Origin: Lumbricus terrestris
Lineage: Eukaryota > Annelida > Clitellata > Crassiclitellata > Lumbricidae
Reading direction: 5' to 3'
Assembly: GCA_949752735.1 (NCBI GenBank)
Contig: OX457047.1
Span: 9,110,165 to 9,174,164, forward strand
Length of the DNA stretch: 64,000 bases
The notes under the pieces are model-generated. The model ran no database searches. It saw nothing but the letters and a program-made list of their open reading frames with translations, and had not been told where the DNA came from. Shown piece by piece: positions 40,115 to 50,100 of this stretch. The number at the start of each line of letters is the position of its first letter. The first letter of the stretch is position 1. Position numbers and translations under genes: made by a program.

Positions 40115-41580
40115 GTGGTAGGTATGCATGTATCTACGGTCGCATCCCTTAATTTCTAGCGGAATGCAGTAGAAAATAATAGTGGTAATCCGAAATAGGA
40201 CGCAGTGCGTGGAAACCTATAGAATAGATGAAAACATGTGCGACTGCATGTTTGTTACAAGACTCTATCAAATCAATCAATCAATCAATCAATCAAATCA
40301 ATCAAATATTTTTTATTTTGCGACCAAAGTAGACATAACAGGTTTACACATCTTGTTCATTGGTTACAAAAAGGGGAGGCCCTAAAGGGATAAAAATAAT
40401 AATCCCGATGTCTAGGGACACCAACTAATATATTGAGTTGACGATGTGAGGTGGCCATGCATGATGAAATCTTTGCAAAATCAAGTAGTGAATTCAAGAG
40501 ATGAAGTTGCTACACACTAACTTGCAGTTACTTGTGAACAATTAAACGTCTAAGTTAATCAGGCAAATAAATCTTGCACCAGGAGGCACATAGTTATGTC
40601 ATTATTATTATTATTGCAATTTCATTAGTATTTATTTTCAAATGTATCTTTTGGAGGTTCACTTTTTGCCATTGAGGTGTTTTAAAGTGAAACAAAGATA
40701 TATTGTGTGCCTTAGCTAAGAGTGACAGCCAAGGCCATTGCTAGGGGTGTTTTGGGTGTTTGTACAACCCCCGAAATGGAAAATGTGAAAAATACTAGGT
40801 TCCATTTTCGAGCACATGATTAAAGGCCATGAAATAAAACCATAAAACACTCCCGAATGTAAAAAAACAGATTTAATTAATTGGCTAAATTTTTTGAACA
40901 TTCCGGCCGGATAACTAAAAAAAAGGTCATCAGTTTTTCGGGAAGGGAAATTGGTGAAACACCCCTCCCCACCCCGAAATCATGTCCTGGCTATAGTATA
41001 CGGCCTTGGTGACAGCTGGTTCTGCTGCTAATCTGATGATTTTGTGTAATGTCCAGATACAGTGTTTTCGAGAATTTTTTTTTTGCCCGAGGTATTTTAA
41101 TGATCTACCAGAATTTACATAAATTTTTCGGAAACAGATTAAAAATGGTGCAATTTAACGTGCTTCGGTGGACCGTAAGCCGATTGCAATGACCACCAAG
41201 TTGACTGCGCTTCTTCAATGACGATTCTGATTTTAATTCTACAGAGAATCATCGACTACCTGAAGATGGATGTGGAGGAATCGGAATATTCTTCGCTGGA
41301 ACAAATGCTTTCCAGTGGAATTCTATCACAGGTGAAGCAACTCGCTTTGGAGCTCCATGTTGAGTATGAATGGATAAGAAAAGTAACAATGTCGCTATAC
41401 GAAAGATACCGGCTGCTGAAGCGACTGGAGGATGCGGGATTTCGGAGATGGTACTACTTGCCCAATATGTACAACATAAGGCCCAATAGCAGCGGTTTAA
41501 AAAGCTGTTGTTACCAAATGGTTTATATTAACAAGAACTTTCTCACAGGCAGCAGATTTACTGTAGGCAAAACCATGTAG
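33627..41580 (+). CDS. METTL24-like: METTL24-like methyltransferase, gene 2 (complete, 6 exons)
   Basis: Exons 33627-33704, 35837-35949, 37008-37136, 38196-38270, 39694-39832 and 41245-41580 total 870 bases and all phases match, giving 289 residues. Residues 1-26 are a basic-then-hydrophobic signal anchor (KMRRHRKWFLICCVMSVLAF), so the enzyme should face the secretory lumen or be secreted. The Methyltransf_22 domain follows: [14 protein letters not shown] (about 84-97), LVYSFGINNDFSFDDA (about 102-117), [29 protein letters not shown] and YLKMDVEESEYSS (from 183). GFRRWYY and a CCYQMVYIN end complete it. Family knowledge: METTL24 and relatives are predicted SAM-dependent methyltransferases of unknown substrate, and human METTL24 is longer (about 366 residues). 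No frame damage is seen. It is the middle member of the tandem array. Confidence 0.88.
33741..33990 (+). repeat. Unclassified repeat with ACCCGGCGTTGCCCGGGAAA motif
   Basis: CTACCCGGCGTTGCCCGGGA starts a C-rich segment in which CATCGGCCCCAACCCGGTCC occurs twice (33843, 33895). Related copies are at 5444 and 14740. Confidence 0.6.
34806..34868. repeat. (GT)n microsatellite
   Basis: About 29 consecutive TG units, followed by GCGCGCGCG and ACGTGTGTACGCGCGC alternating purine-pyrimidine DNA to about 34940. It lies in intron 1 of methyltransferase gene 2. Confidence 0.95.
35646..35702. repeat. 24-bp perfect inverted repeat, 9-bp loop
   Basis: AGGTCATGGTTCTTACATAA(TCAG) at 35646-35669 is exactly complementary to 35679-35702, with AACATTGAC between. 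More diverged ACCTGATTACGTAA units follow. It lies 135 bp before exon 2 of gene 2. Confidence 0.95.
35837..35949 (+). CDS. METTL24-like gene 2, exon 2
   Basis: It follows TGTTTTTGAAG and ends ATCCA|GTAAAT, phase 2. It reads RKIDGDLIFIEGTR, then SEVFHESMTDKEADMPFI. Gene 3 exon 2 aligns at [12 protein letters not shown] and [12 protein letters not shown]. The acceptor at 35836 is preferred over CTAG at 35816 because only it fits phase 0 from exon 1. Confidence 0.75.
36030..36212 (+). mobile_element. L2-type LINE 3' fragment
   Basis: Reads AMARSRFFTSVGPSLRNTLS, then AGNPSSSFSLTKTYFFSRGF and a stop, matching the end of the copy at 3244-4513 nearly word for word. Only this C-terminal stretch is present, in intron 2 of gene 2. 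Confidence 0.8.
36948..36995. repeat. (TA)n microsatellite abutting an acceptor
   Basis: About 23 TA units end 13 bases before the AG of the exon 3 acceptor of gene 2, leaving only TTCATCTTGTCTAG as pyrimidine tract. Confidence 0.95.
37008..37136 (+). CDS. METTL24-like gene 2, exon 3
   Basis: 129 bases from TTGTCTAG| to TTTGG|GTGAGT. It reads FLSRRHVTCKKRMRLGNIKD, then [20 protein letters not shown] and SF. The C-x-K-x-x-RLG...DGGWDxC signature and LVYSFG start the methyltransferase domain. Its first base completes a glutamine codon with exon 2. Confidence 0.92.
37137..38195 (+). other. Intron 3 of METTL24-like gene 2
   Basis: It begins GTGAGTTTAATAGATGGATG, a short GGAT tract in the same place as the huge GGAT array after gene 3 exon 3. 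(AAT)n runs lie at 37547-37590 and 37797-37827, the second preceded by CCCTGAGGGATCCTAAATAC. Otherwise it is AT-rich and unremarkable. Confidence 0.7.
38196..38270 (+). CDS. METTL24-like gene 2, exon 4
   Basis: 75 bases from GAATTGCAG| to CCCAG|GTAAGT. Joined to exon 3 it gives [20 protein letters not shown], then CTVRSFDP and a serine codon shared with exon 5. This is the SAM-pocket region of the Methyltransf_22 domain. Confidence 0.92.
38312..38776 (-). mobile_element. tRNA-derived SINE (minus strand) split by an hAT-like element
   Basis: The minus strand begins GGGGCACAGTGGTGTAGTGG, with an A-box-like TGGTGTAGTGG, and has GGTTCGAATCC as B box (38724-38734). The body (GACCTTGGGCAAGGCC, GCGCTTCGG, GTCCGCTCTGCAGTCGGG) follows. 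Its tail CTTGAAGGGGC lies beyond the element inserted at 38325-38605. The head is complete, so this is one of the two best SINE copies. Confidence 0.8.
38325..38605. mobile_element. hAT-like MITE, CAGTGGCGGCGCTAGG termini
   Basis: 281 bp, CAGTGGCGGCGCTAGGGG to CCTGGCGCCGCCACTG. Hairpin CTGACGAC...GTCGTCAG at 38438-38460. It interrupts the SINE tail, but no 8-bp duplication is visible (TTCAAG left, CTACTCAG right). It is the same family as 5622-6013. Confidence 0.85.
38818..39201. repeat. (AAT)n/(GAT)n microsatellite block
   Basis: Nearly 300 bp of AAT with GAT and CAAT variants, then CCTGAGGGACCATATATACC and TCGGGCGC, then another AAT run. The Asn/Ile/Leu homopolymer frames on both strands are artefacts. 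Confidence 0.95.
39694..39832 (+). CDS. METTL24-like gene 2, exon 5
   Basis: 139 bases from TGTCTGCAG| to AAT|GCAAGT, the same non-canonical GC donor as gene 1. It reads MNTTDYQRSDNEWFYRIGIG, then GKDELNSAGWKIKTLSSLVA and QFNDSN. It is nearly identical to gene 1 exon 5 over 46 codons. Confidence 0.9.
39833..41244 (+). other. Intron 5 of METTL24-like gene 2
   Basis: A GC-AG intron containing a (TG)n run (40083-40112), an AATC tetranucleotide tract (40263-40300), the hAT-like MITE at 40730-41008 and a lone GCCCGAGGTATTTTAATGAT motif at 41083. The remaining 39850-40080 and 40320-40720 hold nothing recognised. Confidence 0.7.
40730..41008. mobile_element. hAT-like MITE, CAAGGCC..TAGC termini, 8-bp TSD
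   Basis: 279 bp, CAAGGCCATTGCTAGG to a right end TATAGTATACGGCCTTG, with perfect flanking octamer GTGACAGC (40722-40729, 41009-41016). Shares GTGTTTTGGGTGTTTG and ACCCCCGAAATG with the nested copy at 2285-2581. A partial left end of the family occurs at 58215. Confidence 0.92.
41245..41580 (+). CDS. METTL24-like gene 2, exon 6 (terminal)
   Basis: The acceptor is AATTCTACAG and the stop TAG is at 41578-41580, giving 111 residues. It reads RIIDYLKMDVEESEYSSLEQ, then SGILSQVKQLALELHVEYEW, RLLKRLEDAGFRRWYY and SCCYQMVYINKNFLTG. It aligns end to end with gene 1 exon 6 apart from the last eight residues. Confidence 0.92.
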   Translation, partial: RIIDYLKMDVEESEYSSLEQMLSSGILSQVKQLALELHVEYEWIRKVTMSLYERYRLLKRLEDAGFRRWYYLPNMYNIRPNSSGLKSCCYQMVYINKNFLTGSRFTVGKTM

Positions 41581-44035
41581 TTCATACATGGATCTCCATT
41601 TATACATGTATGTTGTCATTGTTGTGAGGTGGATTTATTTCTTTGTTAAGCCAATAGACTCTAATGCAGACCAATTAAGTGAACAGTTGTTTTTAAAGTC
41701 GATATTAGGTTCTGGGACACTCTTCTTCTTGCTTGTTCCAATCCGATATGTGTCCAAAGCAGACATACTTTTCGATTTGTAACCTTAACTTTGACGGATC
41801 AGATCGCATTTGCTTCACTCAAATAGATTTAATCAACGCCATCTAAAGAACGGATTGGAGGGCAATAGTTTTTTTACCAGTTTCTTTGCATACTTAATAA
41901 GAACGTTTTCTATGGAGAACTTTGCATACTTAAGAACGTCGTCGATATCAAATGCAGTTCAGTTTTTGTGTGGTTATTAATTTAACTGATTAAATTCAGT
42001 CGTTAACCAACGAATTAAAATCAATTTAAATAAAATTCAAGGTCTCATTTACTGAGCGCCAACATCACAGCATAAACTGAGGTCAGATGTTTTGTGGAGT
42101 AGACTTGCAGTGGCGCCGTTCACCGTAAAACGTATAATACGGTTTTGAACTTCCAATGAGACGGTTCCACGTGCGTGCGTGCGTGCGTGTGTGTGCGTGC
42201 GTGTGTGCGTGTGTGTGTGTGTGTGTGTATGAGCGTGTGTATGTGTGCACGCGCATGACAATGGTGACCCTTTCAGTTTATTGTGCATTATTTTGCTCAT
42301 TGATTATTGTTTTGCTGAAATAAAACTTGACATCATATTTATAATAGGCCAGCTCAGTGGCGTAGCCAGGAATTTATGATGGGGGGGGGGGGTTATGGCC
42401 GTCATGGCCGGATTCCCTTTCTGACACCAGCCAAACAGTATTACAGTAATAAAAAGGGAATAAAGTAACAAAGGAAATAAAGTAAGAAAAGCAATTGTTA
42501 CTACAAGCAAGTGTTTTGTTTTTCTTATTTAAGTGGATAAATAACCTTTAAAAACTTCTTTCCTAGGCCAATGGGGGGTTTTAACCCCCGAACCCCCCCT
42601 TGTCTACGCCATTCCCTAACCTTGACATCATATTTATAATAAGCCATCGCAGAGAGCGTTCCGCGTAGCAGAGGTCTTGAAGAGACGCAGAGACGCTATG
42701 TAACTTCTCGGAATGAATGAAGAAACGACTTCGAATTTACAACCCTGTCATTGTCGACACATGACGCTTGAAGTCTCATATGAAAAAATAGGGGCTACAA
42801 TATGAAAGATGATTAGTTTCGCCCTCCTCCTTATCCAGGCCTGTCGATGTACGAGTATCCATGTCTTTCGTAATAAGAGTATAGTACCTGGTAGGGCAGG
42901 TAGGCGCAAGGTTCCACTCAACCTTTCTTTCGGCAGATGGCGTTGGTAAGGTGAGCATTGGGAACTTCTGGGTGCCTTCTATGGCTGTAAGACACCTAAT
43001 TTCGACTCCTTAAAAAACTTGTTATCATCCGTTCATAGGCCTTCATTGAGGTCCTTTGGTTTAATCCATCCTATCCAGATTCACCCAGCTACCACCATCA
43101 CCGACAACCACCGTAGCATCACGCTGTCTTCTCGGCTTGACTTCCCGGATTGTGACCTGGCACCGGAACGAAAAAGGCGCCCCACAATGCTATAATTTTT
43201 TTTAAATCCAACTGTTGTACAATAATAGTAATAATAATAATAATAAATTAATAATAATAATAATAATAATAATAAATTAATAATAATCATAATAACAGCA
43301 AAATCTCGTCACAAAACCATAAACACCTATAAGACAAGCAATAATAATACCAGGATCAATAGTCTGTTAGGGAATAGGCCTACTCACAAACTGTCCAACA
43401 ATAAAATCATGGAAAATCTTTGTAGAGATGACAGCGTAAAATGCCACTATTTGCAGTTTGTAAATTTTAAAACATTTAATTAAACGATGAGAGGTAACAT
43501 TTTTGAAGTCTTAAAGGTTTAGACCACGACAATCAGCACTAAAGTCTCGAGTAATTTCGTTAAAATGACAGTCTAATAATATTAGACTGTCATATTATGC
43601 CACCATTGCAGTGTGAACATTCATAGGCTGATGAATAGCCTATGATGAGCCCTTTTTGGCCTTCCCATTGTAGCATATAATTATTGTAACATCATCAACT
43701 CTAATTCGTATAGTTTTTTTACTGACTCTTACAGTCGCAATAGAAAATCTTGAATCTTGAAAAAATCAAGGTTGGGGAAATGACACTCTCCCTATCCACA
43801 CCCCTCTCCTACTCGACGCCTCGGCGAACGTCCTTCGGCCACGCGCTCGTCCCCCCAACTTCAGAACCAAGTCTCCGCCCATGGACTGGGGCACGTGTCT
43901 TGTCTGCTCCACAGTGTAAACGTTCTTGCGGGTGTGTATACGGTTATAACTACGATGAATCAATGAATAATTTTCAGATGCTGCTGTTATTCGTCGGTGG
44001 ATTTACACGACATCTGTTGCCTCAAGTTGTCCAAC
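41581..44035. other. Intergenic stretch between methyltransferase genes 2 and 3
   Basis: 2.45 kb with a (TG)n/(GC) tract (42176-42250), an hAT-like element at 42355-42614, (AAT)n at 43206-43290 and a remnant of the minisatellite-bearing family (43545-43890: TTCGTTAAAATGACAGTCTA, CCAAGTCTCCGCCC). The rest is unassigned. The promoter of gene 3 should be near its right end but no element is distinct. Confidence 0.5.
42355..42614. mobile_element. hAT-like MITE, CAGTGGCGTAGCCAGG left end, flanked by 25-bp repeats
   Basis: The left end is CAGTGGCGTAGCCAGGAATT and the degraded right end CCTTGTCTACGCCATTC. The interior matches 46674-46938 in opposite orientation. The flanks carry CTTGACATCATATTTATAAT on both sides (from 42327 and 42621), a duplication of about 25 bp instead of the usual 8. 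Confidence 0.8.
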
Positions 44036-44113
44036 ATGCGCAGATTTTATTATATAGGACTGCTTTTCATGTGCTGCGCGTTTGTGCCCTCGATACTCTT
44101 TCTTTCGCAGCGC
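44036..44113 (+). CDS. METTL24-like gene 3, exon 1
   Basis: 26 codons from ATG to CAGCGC|GTATGT, phase 0, the same length as gene 2 exon 1. Basic MRR then a 20-residue hydrophobic segment gives a type II signal anchor. Confidence 0.8.
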
Positions 44114-47100
44114 GTATGTAAATCGATTTCTTCGTTGTCTTATAGCCTATACACATAATCACTGAACGCTGAGGAGACGAATTTCATTTTGTTCTGCTCA
44201 AATATGTATATAATTATGTACATATACATATATAATTATAAATATCGTGAGGTCGGGTCATGTATACCTATAATAGGCCTACGGTCATGCAGCGTGTTGT
44301 TAGATAAGGCAATGAGAGCAATGCAAGTTATGCATACAACAATTTGCGTCTATGATCAGTTCAAACCTACAATCCGAATAGTGATTAGAAGTCGCGGTAT
44401 GATCGGATGATTATAAGTTAGTTATAAAAGGATTCGAGTCTCGCAGTATAATTATGGCGGTCATGCAAGGTGCACATCTGTCCGAAGACCATATAGCGAA
44501 TGGAAGGCTGAGCGGGCTTTGAGAGGGTGACAGGCATGGGCTGAGACTTAGGGGGTACAGAGTGGACGGTCCCTCTCAATGGATGTCTCCGCCCGTAGTG
44601 TCAGGAATCGATCCGGCATCCATACTGATTGTCTGCTCTGCGTGTGTGTCGCACCTTAACTCTGAAACAGGACCAGGGAAGGGTAAGTAAGTGCAATGCA
44701 GAATAATAGAGAATGATGTAGGACATGCAAGACTAAACTGTGGACAGGTGGGTAGGGTAAAACGACAAAAAGCGTTCAGTTTAATTAGACCTTAGTCCTT
44801 CCCGTGCAGATCTGCACATCGGGCAACTCTGTTTCTCCATTCCACTCTGTTCATTGCCACCACAACAGCATCGTTCCACTTCAACTTCAGACATCGCAAG
44901 TCCTCTCGCATGGTCTCCACCCCAATTTTTCATTGGTCTCCCTCTACCACGTCTCCCACTCAGGGACCCAGATCGTTGCTTGTTTGGCTCTTCTATTCCC
45001 ATCCATTCTTGTCACGTGTCCCATCCACTTTAGTCGCCTCTTCCTGGTGTTACTCTTCAGTTTCTCCTGTCCTATTCTTTCTCTGATGCTTTTTAATCTG
45101 TTCTGCACTGTCTCTCCAACAGATGTGTAGTATTCATCTCAGCCATTTATGATTATATATCGGCTCCAGTCGTTTCCCATTCACCACCGTCATCGACCAT
45201 GTCTCTGCTCCGTATAATAGTGTGCTCGGCATTATGGCCTCATCGTAGTCGGGTCTCAATCTTTACACTGCATCCATTGCTCATCCATATAAAATTATAA
45301 ACTAATGTAATTTATAAATTTTTATTTTCAGGTCGCCCATTTACCATTTGGGGGGGGGAATGGTTTAGTACGTCCTCGTCGTCTCCCCCGGGCAACAGGA
45401 CCTGGTCCTGGCTAAATCTGAACCAGGGAAGAGGGAGAGACCTGATCAGTCGCCTTTCACACCAACTGATCATGAAACTCAAATATGGAAAGCATTTGTC
45501 ATGGCCCTAGTGATTGCATTGAATTTTTAAGCTATAAGTGACACAAACGAATCTAGAGGCTATTTGGAATGCACAAATTAGGTCTAGGCAGTCATTCAGC
45601 CAATCTATCATGCAATTTTTATTGATTTATACTTTTATGCTATTATTAGATGTTTTTTGATGCCTGCCGCTGTCAAGTCAAGTTTACCTATTTACATTTC
45701 TTGTTTTATTCTTTTGAACATTTTTATTTTCCCTCGATGCCTCATGCGGTTCAGTCTATTTATCTGACCCAATTTTTTTTTTATCATAGTGAGACTGTGC
45801 GGGTCGGAGTATGTCCCACGTGTAGGACACTGTAGGTGTGTTACACTGTGCTTTTCAGAAAGAATTTCAGTTGGATTTTTACTTTTCGTGTGTTTCTCTA
45901 CTCATAAATTATTGCAACACCAATCCTGAAAAAAATCCAGTTTCTAATGAGCTAGTTCCACGTTTTGATTTAATGCTCCTGGAAAACGGTCTGATGGAAA
46001 AGATTGAAAAAAACTGGAAAATTTATTCCCATTTTTCAGCTGGCCGTAGGCCTATATCACACTTTTTCAGAATATATTTCTGAACTAAAAATATCTTTCC
46101 ATTGCTTGCAGCACCAAAATGCACAATAATGACGATTTCCAACGTTAAGAGCTCTGACCATTGCTTTTTACTGTTACATTTTTAGAGTTCTATGGTGTAT
46201 CGATTCACACGCAAACCTGCACATAGACTATACCAACACACAAACACACACCTACAGACGCATGTTCTTAATATTATAGCCTACGTGGACAACTTGAAAA
46301 AGACCGTCTATAATTATTGTTATCCATGGGATGTTGCGTGACGTACACGCTTTTGTTACACTCTGTTTATAGGGCCTACCTCTGGCGACAAGTCATTAAT
46401 CCACTGCGTTGCTTTGGCGCAGTGTAAACTATTTATTTATTTCAAGAATTTTGTATGGCGCCTCTTCAAGGTAGGCTACTCAGACAGAAGCGCTGCGGGC
46501 CCAACCACGGCCAAATTAGACCGTTTTGAGGTTCTTAAGGTACAGAGTGGAGTGACCCCTGGGTAGCGCAATGCAACAGGAAGGCCATTCCATGTTGTAG
46601 GACCAGCGACAGAGAATAAACGGCTTTGTCGGATAGCAGTCCGCAAACGGGGAACCAGAAGCTCAGCCATTGTCAGTGGCGTAGACAAGAGGGGGATTTC
46701 AGGGGTTTAAACCATTGGCATGGGAAACAGTTTTTTTAAAGGTTATTTATCCACTTAAATAATAAAAACAAAACAATTGTAGTAATTGCTTGTAGTAACA
46801 AGTGTTTTTCTTACTTTATCTCCTTTGTTACTTTTCTCCCTTTTATTTACTGTTGCGTTGGTGTCAGAAAGGGCATCCAGCCAGGCCATAAAAACCCCAA
46901 ACCTTCCCCCCCATAATAAATTCCTGGCTACCCCACTGGCCATTGTCGATATTGCTCGAAAGAAGAATCAATAACTCTTTTCAATGTCGAACTGCTGACC
47001 TCTTTTTTTATCTTAAATTTTTGTAGAGTTGGTATCTGCAGTCTGAAACCAAAAGAACGACATGGCCTCTGAAGGACGCAGTTGGTAGTGACCTCATCTT

Positions 47101-50100
47101 TATCCGAGATTCGAGAGAAGTGATTGACGAGAAGATGACGGATGCTGACGCTGACATACCTTTCAACAAGTAAAGTTCAAGATTTATTAATAGCCACAAT
47201 CCGTAGATTTTCAAATTGCTCAGTTCAACAGCTTTCCGCTATTGATTTGAAAGACAAACCTCCCGCAATTAGTCTTGTTGTTCATTTGAGATCAGCCTTC
47301 CTAAGCCTCCCCCTTTAAAAAGTCTTCAGGTTTTTTAACTGGGAAAATGAAATATTTTATCTAAGAGGACGCAGCGAACTATCAGAGAGGAGACGAAGCA
47401 TGTAAATCCTGTACGTCCATCACCGTACCATGTCAATTCTTTCCGCCCATTAAGCAGCATCCATCCATTTAATCATCTATTCATCCGTTCAACCATCTAT
47501 TCATCCGTTCAACTATCTATTCATCCATTCAACCATCTATTCATCCATTCAACTATCTATTCATCCATTCAACCATCGATTCATCCGTTCAACCATCTAT
47601 TCATCCATTCAACCATTAAAATTTTATTCATTCATTCAACCATCTATTCATCCATTCAACTATCTATTCATCCATTCAACCATCTATTCATCCATTCAAC
47701 CATCTATTCATCCGTTCAACTATCTATTCATCCATTCAACCATCTATTCATCCATTCAACTATCTATTCATCCATTCAACCATCGATTCATCCGTTCAAC
47801 CATCTATTCATCCATTCAACCATTAAAATTTTATTCATTCATTCAACCATCTATTCATCCATTCAACTATCTATTCATCCATTCAACCATCTATTCATCC
47901 ATTCAACCATCCATTCATCCATTCAACTATCTATTCATCCATTCAACCATCCATTCATCCATTCACTTAACCAACCAGCATAAAATGTCTTCAATAATCC
48001 ATCCCTAATCTCTCATTGCCCATACGCACTTCCTATCCACATAAACCCAGGTCACCATCCATAATATTTATTTTATTGCTGCTATGCATGCATGAATTGA
48101 ACCCAGCTGTGCGACGCAGCCATAAAATTATTATATTAAACAACTGTTGCCAACTGTCGGACTCAAAAGCCCTTCGATGCATATTGTTATTGTTTACGAC
48201 ACACGTGTACATGTATGTCCACGTGCCCTTCCTCGTCAAAATATTTATTTTCATCAAACGACGAAACTATAGATTTCGCGATAATTAAATTTTAATGCCT
48301 CTCTTCGTAGTCTCAAAATCAATTTTCTCTCTCTTGCTCTAATGCACTGGGAGCGCCTCTGATTGGTGTGCACTGTGAGAGGCGCTATATAAATGTATAG
48401 ATACAATACAATACAATCTTCTCTACTTTCCTTCAGACTTGAATTAATCCCTCTCTACGGATGGGTCAGCCACTCGGATCCTCCTCTTCCACTTTCCTCT
48501 GTCTTTGGTGTCTTCATTTTTCAGTCTGAGGTGCTTCATGTCCTCCTGTATCGCATCCTCCCATCTCTTCTTTTTGTCGTCCCCGACTGTGTCGTCCATA
48601 GACATCTGCCTGCATGATTCTTTTAATGCAGCTGTCTTCCTCTCTTCTCATCACATGACCGTACCATCTCAACCTGGCCTCTCGGATCTTGTCAGTTATA
48701 CAAGCTACTCGGAGTAGTAAAACTCCAAGTTTCTTTCGGATGTCCTCGTTACTGTATCTGTCCCTGAGCGAAATTCCTAGTAACCACCGTAGCATTCTCA
48801 TCTCCGTCCTCTCCAGTTATCCCTCCCCTTCTCGTCATCGTCCAAGCCTCTGCCCATAGATCATCACCAGTCTGACCATTGTTTTATATACCTTTCATTT
48901 AAGTTGGATTGGCATTTTGGCATCACATAGAACTCCAGTTAACTCCAGAGATTGCCAAGCCAACCTGATCCTGTTTCTGATGTCGACCTCACAGCCCCCT
49001 GAGCAATCATTGTCAAACCAAAATATTTGAAAGTTTCCGTCTGTTTCAGTTCATCTCCTAAAGTCTTTCGTTTAGTCCAGGAATGACGTGGCATGCACTC
49101 GGTGCAAATTGCTCAACACCACGGGATAATTATGCTAAGGCTAATGCGTGCTTGGGTCTTCCTAGACATGCTCAGCAGGGACGAATATGCTGTGGATAAA
49201 TTCAGTTGGATCCGGTAGATCTCCCAATTAGGGCTTGCAATCCGCGCCACTTGAATTATGTGATACGCAAGATAAACATGCTTCTATCACAATAATCTTT
49301 GAAGTCATGTGTGACATAGTGGTTTAGTGGTGGGTTCGGTGCCTTGGGGGCAGGAGAGTTCCAGGTTCGAATCCACCTCAAGTCCCACGTAGGAACCTTG
49401 AGCTAGTTCTTAACTCGCAATTTTGCTCGTGCACTTCGGCATGAAACGCCGATGCAGTGTCCGCGCTGTAGTCGGAAGCGCCTCGGGGTAGACAGCTTGA
49501 AGGGACGCTACTGCAAATGCGAGAAATAGGCCTAAATAGAATAAAATATTATGCCCATCGTTACGCACATTTCTGCTGATCAAAATAATACAACGAATAC
49601 AACGAATAATTATATGGAATATATCGATTAGTTTTAGTTTTCGTCTGGTAAAGATATGGAGATTGGAGAAGCGCCTCATCTGGCTGAGCAATAGGCCTAA
49701 TGCTGCAATGCCACTGAGTAAATTTTTGATAATAAATGCTATAGATCAACGTATACATATCAACGTATACGCATCAACGTATACGCATCAACGTATACGC
49801 ATCAACGTATACGCATCAACGTATACGTACAAACTGTTTTAAACAGTGGCGTAGTTAGCTTTTTGTGGATCCCTGTGCAGAGGTTCCATATGGGCCCCTG
49901 CTTGGCCTTGCAGGGCCGATATCTTCGCGTTCTCGCAATTAATATCATCAAAAACTAATCAATGGCGTTTGCTATTGTACCTAACACATGCAATACAACT
50001 CACAGAATAAACATGAATGCTGCATGAATGGGACAGATGAATTAAAGTGTTAGCCTATAGGTCTAACTGCAGTGATTTCTCAGTCGAAATTTAAAATGAT

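Noticed and set aside
47461..47966. CRISPR-like direct repeats
   Set aside because: Units are contiguous 20-mers without unique spacers, in animal intron DNA. This is a minisatellite.
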